This document shows, in pieces, positions 1-7,682 of a stretch of 64,000 nt of DNA; position 1 is the stretch's first letter; every line of letters starts with the position of its first letter. Source of the stretch: AC-32 sp963704005 (GTDB lineage: Bacteria > Actinomycetota > Thermoleophilia > Gaiellales > Gaiellaceae); the NCBI GenBank assembly GCA_963704005.1, contig CAVPGJ010000005.1, positions 310,001 through 374,000 on the forward strand, in the 5' to 3' direction. A program made the position numbers and the translations under genes. Under the pieces are notes generated by a model. It was given only the letters and a program-made list of their open reading frames with translations, ran no database searches and had not been told where the DNA came from.

Positions 1-1135
1 CCATCGGCTCGGGCAGCTCGTAGCCACGCTCGATCCCCTCGAGCCCCGCGTGCAGCAGCGCCGCGAAGGTCAGATACGGGTTGCACGCGGGGTCGGGGCA
101 GCGGATCTCCGCACGCGTCGCCTGCTCCGACCCCGGCTTGTACAGGGGAATCCGAATCAGCGCCGAGCGGTTGCGCTGCGACCAGGCGACGTAGACCGGC
201 GCCTCGTAGCCGGGCACGAGGCGCTTGTAGGAGTTCACCCACTGCGCGAACACCGCCGAGATCTCCCGCGCATGCCGGAGCTGGCCGGCGATGAACGCCT
301 TGCCGGCCTCCGAGAGGTGCCACTGGTCGTCGCCGTCGAAGAACGCGTTGCGCCCGTCCGAGAAGAGCGACATGTGCGTGTGCATCCCGGAGCCGTTCTC
401 GCCGAAGATCGGCTTCGGCATGAAGGTCGCGTGGAAACCGGCCTTCTTGGCGATCTCCTTGACGATCAGGCGGTAGGTGACGGTGTGGTCGGCCATCGTC
501 AGCGCCGGCGCGTAGCGCATGTCGATCTCATGCTGCGAGGGGCCGACCTCGTGATGGACGTACTCGATCGGGATCCCGACCGTCTCGAGCGCGCGGACGG
601 TCTCCTGGCGCAGCTCGCTCGCGGCGTCCATCGTCGTCATCGCGAAGTAGCCGCCCTCGTCGAGCGGCTCGGTGCCCTGGTCGTCCTTGAAGAGGAAGTA
701 CTCGAGCTCGGGGCCGACGTTGAAGGTGTCGAAGCCGAGCTCCCGCATCCGATCGAGCGCCAGCCGCAGCGCATAGCGCGGGTCGCCCTCGTACGGCTGC
801 CCGTCTGGGGTGATGATGTCGCACAGCATCCGCCCGACCTTCGTCTCGCCCTCCTTCCAGGGCATGACGGTGAAGGTTTCGGGATCGGGGATGGCGATCA
901 TGTCGGACTCCTCGATCGCGTTGAAGCCCAGGATCGACGAGCCGTCGAAGCCCATCCCGTCGTCGAGCGCGCCCTCCATCTCGCTCGGCGTGACCGCGAA
1001 GCTCTTCAGCTGCCCCTCGATGTCGGTGAACCAGAGAAGCAGGAACTCGATTCCCTCGTCCTGGATCCGGTCCAGCACGCGCTTGCGCGCCTCCGGATCG
1101 CTTGTCGCCCTCGGCTTGCTCTCGACCTGCGCCAC
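1..1135 (-). CDS. glnA: Glutamine synthetase type I (GlnA), 3' end cut by window
   Basis: ATP-dependent condensation of ammonium with glutamate, the main cytoplasmic ammonium assimilation step. The GTG start at 1135 has GGAGG four bases upstream. About 378 residues are visible of the usual 450-475. The reverse-strand translation shows the beta-grasp part with GFDGSS near residue 63, the catalytic ENGSGMHTH segment and RCPDPACNPY near the window edge. The adenylylation tyrosine region lies outside the window, so GlnE control cannot be judged. It lies 69 nt downstream of an ABC/MFS operon on the same strand, and that gap holds a terminator-like hairpin shared with the type II synthetase gene near 4.3 kb. 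Family assignment is firm. Confidence 0.96.
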   Translation of the reverse strand, partial: MAQVESKPRATSDPEARKRVLDRIQDEGIEFLLLWFTDIEGQLKSFAVTPSEMEGALDDGMGFDGSSILGFNAIEESDMIAIPDPETFTVMPWKEGETKVGRMLCDIITPDGQPYEGDPRYALRLALDRMRELGFDTFNVGPELEYFLFKDDQGTEPLDEGGYFAMTTMDAASELRQETVRALETVGIPIEYVHHEVGPSQHEIDMRYAPALTMADHTVTYRLIVKEIAKKAGFHATFMPKPIFGENGSGMHTHMSLFSDGRNAFFDGDDQWHLSEAGKAFIAGQLRHAREISAVFAQWVNSYKRLVPGYEAPVYVAWSQRNRSALIRIPLYKPGSEQATRAEIRCPDPACNPYLTFAALLHAGLEGIERGYELPEPM

Positions 1136-1150
1136 GCTTCCTCCCTTCAA

Positions 1151-1197
1151 ACACAAAAGCCCCGGACGCCTCAGCGCCCGAGGCCACGTCGCCTCCG
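1151..1197 (-). promoter_or_regulatory. Candidate attenuator RNA motif before glnA
   Basis: On the minus strand this reads CGGAGGC-N6-GCCTCGGG-N9-GTCCGGGGCT followed by a broken T tract, ending about 15 nt before the glnA start. GCC-T-CGGGCG can pair with CGTCCG-G-GGC into a 10-bp stem with two wobble pairs. GGAGGC can instead pair with the same GCCTC, giving a competing structure. It matches 26 of 40 positions, without gaps, with the leader of the unrelated GSII gene. It could also simply terminate the upstream export operon. Confidence 0.6.
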
Positions 1198-1204
1198 AAC
1201 TCGG

Positions 1205-2455
1205 TCAGTCTACAGCAGGCGCGAGCGGCAGCTGCTCGAGCTCAGGCTCGCGGCCGTGGTGCGCCATCGCGCGGGCGAAGAGCCCGAGCGCCGGCGCGAT
1301 CGCCGCGGCCCCGGCGGCCAGCGCCGTGCGGATCCCCCAGACGTTGCCGATCACGCCGAGCACGGGCCCGCCGGCCGCCTGGCCGATCGCGTTCGACTGG
1401 CCGCTGATCGAGAGCACCGTCGCGCGGACGCTCGAGTCGCGGATCTGCGCGTTCAGCCAGGTGTCGTAGAGCGGTCCGGCCATGTTGCGGGCGAAGAAGA
1501 CGCCGAGGATCCCGGCGACCGCGAGCCAGATCGATCCCGTCAGAGCGAAGGCGAGCATCGCCACCAGCTCGAGGAAGACGAAAGCGAAGAGGTAGCGCGC
1601 CACCGACTCGCGGCCGCCGCGGTCGACGCGCCTGATCAGGCTGCCGATCGCGGCGATGTTCAGCACCATCCCCGCGAGCCAGAGGATCCCGAACCACACC
1701 ACCGGGTCGATCCCGCCCGGCAGGCCGACGTCACGCAGGAAATGGGCCTCCTTGAGGCGGTCGAACGCCTCGCTGGAGGCGCCCATGAACAGCTCGACGC
1801 CGACGAGCAGCAGGATCACCGGCGCCGCCCAGGCGTAGCGGGCTCCCGCGAAGGCGGTGGTCCGCATCTCGGCGAGCGCCGAGCCCCGCTCTGCGCGCGG
1901 GCGGCGGCGGAACCCGGTCTCGGGCATCACGAGGATGCAGGCGAGCCCCGCGGCGATCGTGAACGCGCCGCCGAGGACAACGCCTGCGCGCAGCGACTGC
2001 GTCCCAACAGCGACCTGCAGCAGCAGGCCGACGACCGCGCCGGCCTGGCCGTACCGCGCCCCGCGCAGGAAGATCGTGCCGACGTTCTCCGCCCCGACCT
2101 CGTCCGCGATCCACGCCTGCTCGGCCCCGCTCGTGAAGGTGTAGAAGAAGCCCCAGAGGCTCCAGAGCGCGATCACGGCCCACGGCGCCGAGACGACGCC
2201 GACCAGCAGCCAGGCGGCGCCGGTCCCGAGGTAGCCGACGATCAGCGACAGCCGCCGGCTGAAGGTGTCGGCGACGACGCCGGTCGGGATCTCGAACAGG
2301 AAAACGGCTGCCTCCATCGCCGTGCCCATCAGCACCAGCTGTAGCGGCGAGAAGTGGAGCTCCTGGACGAGGTAGACCGCCATCACGACCCACGTCGGCA
2401 TGCGCAGGACGAAATTCAGGCCGTAGTAGACGGGCCTCGCCGGGAGCCGTCTCAT
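1205..2455 (-). CDS. Major facilitator superfamily exporter
   Basis: 416-residue integral membrane protein with about 12 hydrophobic segments, typical MFS length. The loop after the second segment has GVVADTFSRR, the family signature between TM2 and TM3. The start ATG overlaps the stop of the upstream ABC permease gene by 4 bases, so the three genes (ATPase, permease, MFS) look like one translationally coupled unit read leftwards. Substrate is unknown. The combination of an ABC-2 exporter and an MFS pump suggests drug or metabolite efflux, but this is inference. The related family is often annotated as tetracycline or macrolide efflux; nothing here fixes the substrate. Confidence 0.88.
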   Translation of the reverse strand: MRRLPARPVYYGLNFVLRMPTWVVMAVYLVQELHFSPLQLVLMGTAMEAAVFLFEIPTGVVADTFSRRLSLIVGYLGTGAAWLLVGVVSAPWAVIALWSLWGFFYTFTSGAEQAWIADEVGAENVGTIFLRGARYGQAGAVVGLLLQVAVGTQSLRAGVVLGGAFTIAAGLACILVMPETGFRRRPRAERGSALAEMRTTAFAGARYAWAAPVILLLVGVELFMGASSEAFDRLKEAHFLRDVGLPGGIDPVVWFGILWLAGMVLNIAAIGSLIRRVDRGGRESVARYLFAFVFLELVAMLAFALTGSIWLAVAGILGVFFARNMAGPLYDTWLNAQIRDSSVRATVLSISGQSNAIGQAAGGPVLGVIGNVWGIRTALAAGAAAIAPALGLFARAMAHHGREPELEQLPLAPAVD

Positions 2456-3285
2456 CCCGACCGCTTCAGCTTTCCATGCTTCTTGGCGTAGCGCTCACCG
2501 GTGCGGAAGGTCCAGAGGCCGAGCGGCACCGAGACAACGCCGATCACGAGCAGCGGCCAGATGTCGCTCCACAGATCGGTGATCCCGGCGCCGTCGAGGA
2601 TCGCGGCCCGGCAGCCGCGCAGCGCATAGGTCGCCGGCGAGATCTTGGCCAGCGCCTGCATCCAGCCGGGCAGCACCGACACCGGGTAGTAGACGCCGGA
2701 GACGACGAGCAGCAGGCCCTGCGCGACGAAGCCGAGCTGCGTGCCCTTCTCCGGCGAGATCAGCGGCAGGACCGCGGTCATCATCCCGATCCCGATGAAC
2801 GAGATCGAGGCGACGATCAGCAGCACGAGCGCCGCGGCGTAGTTCGCATCCGGTAGGTGGAGGCTGAAGAAGGCCGCCACCACGCCGAAGAGCAGCACCG
2901 CGCGGACAACTCCGTAGCCGACCGCGAACAGCCCCATGCCGAGCAGGTGCACCGGCCGCGACAGCGGGGCCATAAAGGTGTACTCGATCGTCCCCTCCCA
3001 GCGCTCCCAGGCGACGGTCTCGGTGAGGATCTCGAAGATGATCCCGAGGTAGGCCCAGATGACGGCCCCGATCAGCAGGATCGTCGTCACCTCCTGGACG
3101 TTGATGTGCCCGCCCTCGGCCGCGATGCCCTTGGCGATGAAGACGATCGTCAGCGTGTTCGCGACCGTCCAGAGGAAGAACGCGACGTCCCACCAGATGT
3201 AGCGCTTGACCAGGTAGATGTTGCGCTCGATCACGCCGCTCAGCCCGACGAGCTCGTGGCGCAGCGCGAGGCTCATCGTCCTCAT
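2452..3285 (-). CDS. ABC-2 type transporter permease
   Basis: 277 residues with six hydrophobic segments spread from about residue 30 to 265, the layout of the ABC-2 exporter permease family (DrrB/NodJ-like). GGAGGTGACC lies just upstream of the ATG at 3285. An internal ATG at 3276 is possible but less well placed. The gene overlaps the stop of its ATPase partner by 4 bases and its own stop overlaps the MFS start by 4 bases. Together with the ATPase it should form an exporter of two permeases and two nucleotide-binding subunits; cargo unknown. Confidence 0.88.
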   Translation of the reverse strand: MRTMSLALRHELVGLSGVIERNIYLVKRYIWWDVAFFLWTVANTLTIVFIAKGIAAEGGHINVQEVTTILLIGAVIWAYLGIIFEILTETVAWERWEGTIEYTFMAPLSRPVHLLGMGLFAVGYGVVRAVLLFGVVAAFFSLHLPDANYAAALVLLIVASISFIGIGMMTAVLPLISPEKGTQLGFVAQGLLLVVSGVYYPVSVLPGWMQALAKISPATYALRGCRAAILDGAGITDLWSDIWPLLVIGVVSVPLGLWTFRTGERYAKKHGKLKRSG

Positions 3286-4067
3286 TTGTGGTCACCTCCT
3301 TCGCCGTTCTCGAAGGCGTGGCCGCTCGCCGCGAAGAACGCCTCCTCGAGCGTGGTCGAGTTGTAGCGGGCCTTGAGCTGGTCGGCCGGCTCCAGGCAGA
3401 GCAGCTCGCCGTCGTCGAGAATCCCGACGCGGTCGGCGAGGGTCTCGGCCTCGGCCAGGTCGTGCGTGCAGAGCAGGACGGTGGCGTCGTGCTCGGCCCG
3501 CACCTCGCGGATGAACTGCTGCACCTCCTGCTTCGAGCGCGGGTCGAGGCCGGTGGTGGGCTCGTCGAGCAGGAGCAGGATCGGGGCGGTCAGCAGCGCG
3601 CGGGCAAGCGCGACCTTCTGCTGCATGCCGCGGGAGAGGTTCTCCATCGGCTCGTCGCGCCGGTCCGCGGGGAAGCCGACCCGGCGCAGGATCTCGGGGA
3701 TCGCGTCACGCGTCTCGCTCGGTCGCAGGCCGTAGAAGCGCGCGGCGTAGCTGAGGTTCTCGACCGCCGACATCTTCTTGAAGAAGCTCGCCTCGACCGA
3801 CACGCGGTTGACCAGCCGCCGGACGACCCGCGTCTCACGGAAGGCGTCGTGCCCGAACACGCGCGCGTCGCCGCCGTCGGGCAGGAGCAACGTCGAGAGC
3901 AGCCGGACGAGCGTCGACTTCCCCGACCCGTTCGGGCCGAGGATCGCGACGCACTCGCCGCGCTCGATCTCGAAGTCGACGCCCTTGAGCGCGGCCACGC
4001 GGCGCTTGCCACGGCCGTCGCGGCGGGTGAACTCCTTGCGCAAGTTGTGAACTTCGAGGGCTTTCAT
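3282..4067 (-). CDS. ABC transporter ATP-binding protein (DrrA-like)
   Basis: 261 residues. Walker A is GPNGSGKST near residue 42, the signature is LSRGMQQK near 144, and Walker B is LLLLDEPTTGLDP near 163, followed by the switch histidine in CTHDLAEA. This is the DrrA/NatA class that pairs with ABC-2 permeases. I chose the ATG at 4067 because GGAG lies 7 bases upstream; the TTG at 4079 would overlap that ribosome site. It is the first gene of the export operon and is divergent from glnII, from which a 265-bp leader region separates it. Confidence 0.92.
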   Translation of the reverse strand: MKALEVHNLRKEFTRRDGRGKRRVAALKGVDFEIERGECVAILGPNGSGKSTLVRLLSTLLLPDGGDARVFGHDAFRETRVVRRLVNRVSVEASFFKKMSAVENLSYAARFYGLRPSETRDAIPEILRRVGFPADRRDEPMENLSRGMQQKVALARALLTAPILLLLDEPTTGLDPRSKQEVQQFIREVRAEHDATVLLCTHDLAEAETLADRVGILDDGELLCLEPADQLKARYNSTTLEEAFFAASGHAFENGEGGDHK

Positions 4068-4181
4068 CGGTTGCTCCAACTCGACGGGACACGGACAGTG
4101 CGCACCTGCCGGGAGCGGCGGTGCGCGCGGAAACCGGAGTCAGCCGAGGAGCAACATGCTTGCCCGAGGGTACCTGGGCCT

Positions 4182-4252
4182 GCGGATGGCCGCAAGCTTG
4201 CTTTCCATCCGCCGCGTCCGCTAAATTGCGCCCAGCGTTCGCCGCCGAAGGC
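4182..4252 (+). promoter_or_regulatory. Structured 5' leader of GSII gene, upstream hairpins
   Basis: Between the divergent ABC operon and glnII lie two further stem-loops. At 4182-4212, GCGGATGG pairs perfectly with CCATCCGC around a self-complementary GCAAGCTTGC. At about 4236-4252, GCCGCC-GAA-GGCGGG can fold. Together with the terminator motif that follows, they make a leader of roughly 120 nt or more if transcription begins upstream of 4182. I cannot place the promoter. Confidence 0.45.
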
Positions 4253-4257
4253 GGGCG

Positions 4258-4304
4258 CGGAGGCATTGGAGCCTCAGGACTCGTGAAGTCCTGGGCTCTT
4301 TTTT
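4258..4304 (+). terminator. Candidate attenuator/terminator motif before glnII
   Basis: GAGCC-T-CAGGACT (4269-4281) pairs with AGTCCTG-GGCTC (4287-4298) around loop CGTGA, a 12-bp stem with one bulged T, followed by six T residues at 4299-4304. This is a textbook intrinsic terminator. No plus-strand gene lies upstream, so it is not ending one. It sits 28 nt before the glnII ATG. CGGAGGC at 4258-4264 can pair with GCCTC at 4271-4275 and so compete with the base of the terminator stem. The same arrangement precedes glnA. Confidence 0.72.
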
Positions 4305-4332
4305 GTTGGTCCGAGACGAGGAGGAACGAAGA

Positions 4333-5376
4333 ATGAAGTTCAAGCTCGAGTACATCTGGCTGGACGGCTACGAGCCCGTTCCGAACCTGCGCAGCAAGAC
4401 GAAGATCGCCGACTTCGACGCCGAGCCGACCCTCGAGCAGCTACCGGTGTGGAACTTCGACGGCAGCTCCACGCGCCAGGCGGACGGCTCGAGCTCGGAC
4501 TGCTTCCTGCAGCCGGTCGCCCTCTTCCCCGACCCCGCGCGCAACCGCGGCCACCTCGTCATGTGCGAGGTGCTGCTGCCGGACGGGACGCCGCATCCGT
4601 CGAACAGCCGCTCCGCGATCGCGGACGACCCCGACGCCTGGTTCGGCTTCGAGCAGGAGTACTTCCTCTACCAGGACGGCTCGCCGCTCGGGTTCCCGAA
4701 GGAGGGCTTTCCCGCGCCGCAGGGCGAGTACTACACGGGAGTCGGCTTCAAGAACGTCGGGGAGGTCGCGCGGCAGATCGTGGACGAGCACATCGACCTC
4801 TGCATCGAGGCCGGCATCGCGATCGAGGGCGTGAACGCCGAGGTGGCGAAGGGGCAGTGGGAGTTCCAGATCTTCGGCAAGGGCTCGAAGCGCGCCGCCG
4901 ACGAGCTCTGGATCGCGCGCTACCTGATGCTCCGCCTCTGCGAGCAGTACGGCGTCGACGTGAACTTCCACCCGAAGCCGCTCGGCGCCGACGTGGACTG
5001 GAACGGCTCGGGCCTGCACACGAACTTCTCGACCAGGCACATGCGGGAGATCGGCGGCGAGGAGTACTTCGCCGCGCTGATGAACGCGTTCTCGGAGGCG
5101 CGCGACGAGCACATCGCGTGCTACGGGCCCGAGAACGACCTGCGCCTGACCGGCCTCCACGAAACGGCGGCGATCGACGACTTCACCTACGGCATCGCCG
5201 ACCGCGGCGCGTCGGTCCGCATCCCGCACAGCTTCGTCAACAGCGGCCACCGTGGCTACCTCGAGGATCGCCGCCCGAACTCGCTGGCCGATCCGTACCG
5301 GATCACCGGCCGGATCCTGCAGACGATCGGATCGGTCACCGCGCAGGCCCTGATCGAGGACGCCTTCGCGGCCTAG
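4333..5376 (+). CDS. glnII: Glutamine synthetase type II (eukaryotic-like GSII)
   Basis: 347 residues, the length of GSII enzymes and much shorter than GSI. The N-terminus (LEYIWLDGYEP) and WNFDGSST near residue 38 are GSII hallmarks. Residues near 215-240 carry HPKPLGADVDWNGSGLHTNF, the ammonium/glutamate site. The ATG at 4333 follows GAGGAGG at 4318-4324; a TTG ten codons upstream lies inside the T tract of the leader terminator and is rejected. GSII is heat-labile and nitrogen-regulated in Streptomyces and Rhizobium. Its expression here is probably controlled by the leader. The acetyltransferase gene follows 3 bases after the stop. Confidence 0.96.
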   Translation: MKFKLEYIWLDGYEPVPNLRSKTKIADFDAEPTLEQLPVWNFDGSSTRQADGSSSDCFLQPVALFPDPARNRGHLVMCEVLLPDGTPHPSNSRSAIADDPDAWFGFEQEYFLYQDGSPLGFPKEGFPAPQGEYYTGVGFKNVGEVARQIVDEHIDLCIEAGIAIEGVNAEVAKGQWEFQIFGKGSKRAADELWIARYLMLRLCEQYGVDVNFHPKPLGADVDWNGSGLHTNFSTRHMREIGGEEYFAALMNAFSEARDEHIACYGPENDLRLTGLHETAAIDDFTYGIADRGASVRIPHSFVNSGHRGYLEDRRPNSLADPYRITGRILQTIGSVTAQALIEDAFAA

Positions 5377-5379
5377 GCG

Positions 5380-5871
5380 ATGCGCATGGAGGTGCGCCAC
5401 CTCCGACCGGACGACTGGCCGGAGGTGGCGCGGATCTACGAGGAGGGGATCTCGACGGGGAACGCCACCTTCGAGACCGAGCTGCCGTCCTGGGAGGCGT
5501 GGGACGCGGCGCACCTGGCCGAGCACCGCTTCGTGGCCGAACGCGACGGGCGCGTCGTCGGCTGGGTCGCGCTCCTGCCCGTCTCGGAGCGCGCGTGCTA
5601 CGCGGGCGTGGCCGAGGTGAGCCTGTATGTCGGCGAGAAGGCCCGCGGCCAGGGCGTGGGCGCGCGGCTCCTCGGTGCAGTCCTCGAGAGCTCGGAGCGG
5701 GCGTGGATCTGGACGCTGCAGACCGGCGTCTTCACCGAGAACGAGGCGAGCCTGCGGCTGCTGCAGCGGTTCGGCTTCCGCGCGGTCGGCACGCGTGAAC
5801 GGATCGGGCGCCTGCACGGCGCCTGGCGCGACGTCGTCCTGCTGGAGCGCCGGAGCGACCTCGTCGCCTGA
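5380..5871 (+). CDS. GNAT acetyltransferase, phosphinothricin/methionine sulfoximine type
   Basis: 163 residues in the Pat/Bar/YncA branch of GNAT enzymes, which acetylate phosphinothricin or methionine sulfoximine, both glutamine synthetase inhibitors. Visible family features are EGISTGNATFET near residue 22, VAEVSLYV, the acetyl-CoA loop RGQGVGARLL near 90, and the TLQTGVF-ENEASL segment near 113. Two ATGs six bases apart (5380 and 5386) are both possible. It begins 3 bases after the glnII stop, so the two are almost certainly cotranscribed. That supports a role in protecting glutamine synthetase, but the substrate is inferred from family and context. Confidence 0.88.
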   Translation: MRMEVRHLRPDDWPEVARIYEEGISTGNATFETELPSWEAWDAAHLAEHRFVAERDGRVVGWVALLPVSERACYAGVAEVSLYVGEKARGQGVGARLLGAVLESSERAWIWTLQTGVFTENEASLRLLQRFGFRAVGTRERIGRLHGAWRDVVLLERRSDLVA

Positions 5872-5894
5872 ACCGTTTCGGGCACGCTACGCCC

Positions 5895-6590
5895 GTGCGC
5901 TACCAGTTCGTCGACTGCCGCTGGGAGCTCGGGTCACCGGAGCGGGGCCGGGAGCTCTACGTCGCCGCGCACATTCCGGGCGCTTCGTTTCTCGACGTGG
6001 ACGACGACCTCAGCGCTCCGCCCGGGCCGGGCGGACGGCACCCGCTGCCTGGCGCGAAGGAGTTTGCCCGGGCAGCCTCGCGCGCGGGGATCGGCTACGG
6101 CGTCTTCGTCGTCGCCTACGGGAACATGGGCGGACCTGAGCGGCTCTGGTGGCTGCTCCGGCACTTCGGGCACGACGACTGCGCCGTGCTCGACCTGGCG
6201 GCCTGGCGCGGCCCGCTGCGGGCCGGCGAGGAGGAGATCGAGCCCGCCGAGTTCGACCCGCTCCCGCGGGGCGATGACGCGATCGAGGCAGACGAGCTCG
6301 CCGGCCGGCTCGAGGAGCTGGTCGTCGTCGACGCGCGCCGGCCGGAGCGCTTCCGCGGGGAGGAGAACCCGATCGACAAGGTTCCCGGCCGGATCCCCGG
6401 CGCCCGCAACGCGCCCTGGAACGACCCGCTGCCCGAGCTGCCGGAGGGCGAGCTCGTCGCCTACTGCGGCTCGGGCGTCACCGCCTGCGTCACTCTCCAC
6501 CGGCTCTGGCTGGCGGGGCGCGAAGGCAAGCTCTACCCCGGCTCGTGGAGCGAGTGGGAGCAGCTCGGCCTGCCGGCCGAGCGCGGCTAG
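5895..6590 (+). CDS. Rhodanese-type sulfurtransferase (thiosulfate/3-mercaptopyruvate)
   Basis: 231 residues with two rhodanese domains. The N-terminal domain has YGNMGG where an active loop would be, so it is catalytically silent, as is normal for the family. The C-terminal domain holds the persulfide cysteine in YCGSGVTAC near residue 195. The domain linker carries the typical VVVDARRPERFRGE-DKVPGRIPGA pattern. The protein is shorter than the usual 270-290. GTG start. It transfers sulfane sulfur from thiosulfate or mercaptopyruvate to cyanide or thiol acceptors. An IS481 element lies 15 bp past its stop. Confidence 0.9.
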   Translation: MRYQFVDCRWELGSPERGRELYVAAHIPGASFLDVDDDLSAPPGPGGRHPLPGAKEFARAASRAGIGYGVFVVAYGNMGGPERLWWLLRHFGHDDCAVLDLAAWRGPLRAGEEEIEPAEFDPLPRGDDAIEADELAGRLEELVVVDARRPERFRGEENPIDKVPGRIPGARNAPWNDPLPELPEGELVAYCGSGVTACVTLHRLWLAGREGKLYPGSWSEWEQLGLPAERG

Positions 6591-6599
6591 GAACCTCCT

Positions 6600-6605
6600 G
6601 CTAGG
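6600..6605. repeat. Left target-site duplication of IS element (GCTAGG)
   Basis: GCTAGG immediately before the left inverted repeat is repeated exactly at 7677-7682 immediately after the right end, as expected for a 6-bp target duplication. Confidence 0.85.
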
Positions 6606-7676
6606 TGTCACGCCCACACACGTTGTGAACGGCTGAGAGGGCATCCGGGTCTCCTTTGAGGCTGTGGGTCTGCGAGGACTCACGCCCCGAAGGAGGGACC
6701 CGGATGACGTTTCACCGTAACGCCAAGCTCGGACTGGCCGGCCGGCTCGCGCTCGTCCACGCGATCGAGGGAGGAATGAGCCTGAAGGCCGCTGCGGCGG
6801 CCTTCAGCGTCTCGCCGGCGACGGCGCACCGCTGGTGGCATCGCTGGTGCGAGGCGAGCGAGCCGGCGCGTTCGAGCCTCGGCTGTCTGCTCGATCGCTC
6901 GAGCCGACCTCGGCACAGCCCGCGCGAGCTCGCCCCAGAGCTGCAGGAGCGCATCTGCGCCTGCCGCCGGGAGACGGGCTGGGGGCCGCGACTGGTCGCG
7001 GCCGTTACCGGCTTTGCCCACTCGACAGTCTGGAAGGTGCTCAGGCGGGCGGGCATCTCCCGGCCGAAGCGCCCGCCGCGGGAGCCTGCCAACAGCTACG
7101 AGTGGCCGTGCCCCGGCGACCTGCTCCACGTCGACGTCAGCCGCTACGCGCGCTTCGAGCGCCCCGGCCATGCCGTTACCGGCGACCGCTCCCCGCGCTG
7201 GAACCGGTCACTGCACTCGCAGAAGCAGGTCGGCTACGACTTCGCGCACGCGATCGTCGACGACCACTCGCGTCTCGCCTACGTCGAGCTCCATCGCGAC
7301 GAGCGGGCGGCGACGGTGACCGGCTTCATCGAGCGGGCGCTCGCCTTCTACGAGCGGCACGGGATCGAGCCCAAGCGGCTGATGAGCGACAACGCCTTCA
7401 GCTACGTCAAGAACGGCTCGCTCCGCGAGCTGCTCGCCCGCCGGGGCATCCGCCATTTGACGACCAAGCCCTACCGGCCCCGCACGAACGGGAAGGTGGA
7501 ACGCTTCCATCAGACGATGGCGAGGGAGTGGGCCTACGGCGTCGTCTACCGCTCACATCGCGAGCGCAGCCAGGCGCTGCCACACTGGCTCGAGCATTAC
7601 AACCGGCGCAGGCCGCACAGCTCGCTCGGAGACCGGCCTCCGATCAGCCGCGTTCACAACGTCCGTGGGTAGGACA
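6606..7676 (+). mobile_element. Complete IS481-family insertion sequence, 1,071 bp
   Basis: The ends are TGTCACGCCCACACACGTTG... at 6606-6630 and its near-complement at 7652-7676; 20 of 25 terminal positions match, and both ends begin TGTC and finish GACA when read outward. A single DDE transposase gene fills the element and its stop codon lies 4 bases from the right end. A perfect 6-bp duplication flanks it. The element sits in the convergent junction between the rhodanese and HNH genes without breaking either: the HNH stop codon is inside the right duplicate copy. Intact gene and identical duplication suggest recent insertion. Confidence 0.9.
6704..7672 (+). CDS. IS481-family transposase (DDE, rve domain)
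   Basis: 322 residues. The N-terminal helix-turn-helix (about residues 10-55, with FSVSPATAHRWW) binds the element ends. The catalytic core follows, with the DDE triad in HVDVSRYAR (about 135), LMSDNAFSY (about 228) and GKVERFHQT (about 263). The C-terminus has HYNRRRPHSSLG, a hallmark of IS3/IS481 integrase-like transposases. AAGGAGG at 6690-6696 places the ATG at 6704. No frameshift or stop interrupts it, so it should be active. Confidence 0.95.
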   Translation: MTFHRNAKLGLAGRLALVHAIEGGMSLKAAAAAFSVSPATAHRWWHRWCEASEPARSSLGCLLDRSSRPRHSPRELAPELQERICACRRETGWGPRLVAAVTGFAHSTVWKVLRRAGISRPKRPPREPANSYEWPCPGDLLHVDVSRYARFERPGHAVTGDRSPRWNRSLHSQKQVGYDFAHAIVDDHSRLAYVELHRDERAATVTGFIERALAFYERHGIEPKRLMSDNAFSYVKNGSLRELLARRGIRHLTTKPYRPRTNGKVERFHQTMAREWAYGVVYRSHRERSQALPHWLEHYNRRRPHSSLGDRPPISRVHNVRG

Positions 7677-7682
7677 GCTAGG
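7677..7682. repeat. Right target-site duplication of IS element (GCTAGG)
   Basis: Exact copy of the hexamer at 6600-6605. Positions 7678-7680 also form the stop codon of the HNH gene on the minus strand. Confidence 0.85.

Noticed and set aside
1151..1187. Leader peptide starting at the GTG at 1187 before glnA
   Set aside because: The frame does not close before glnA and stays open far into it, and the glnII copy has ATT at the equivalent position, so peptide-based attenuation is not supported.
50..2344. Long open frame on the plus strand across glnA and the MFS gene
   Set aside because: It is antisense to two well-supported genes, has the arginine/aspartate-rich composition of GC-rich shadow frames, and no recognisable domain.
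4080..4300. Known riboswitch (cobalamin, glycine or cyanobacterial glutamine type) in the glnII leader
   Set aside because: Fragments such as CGCCGAAGG resemble parts of known motifs, but the conserved cores and their order are missing.
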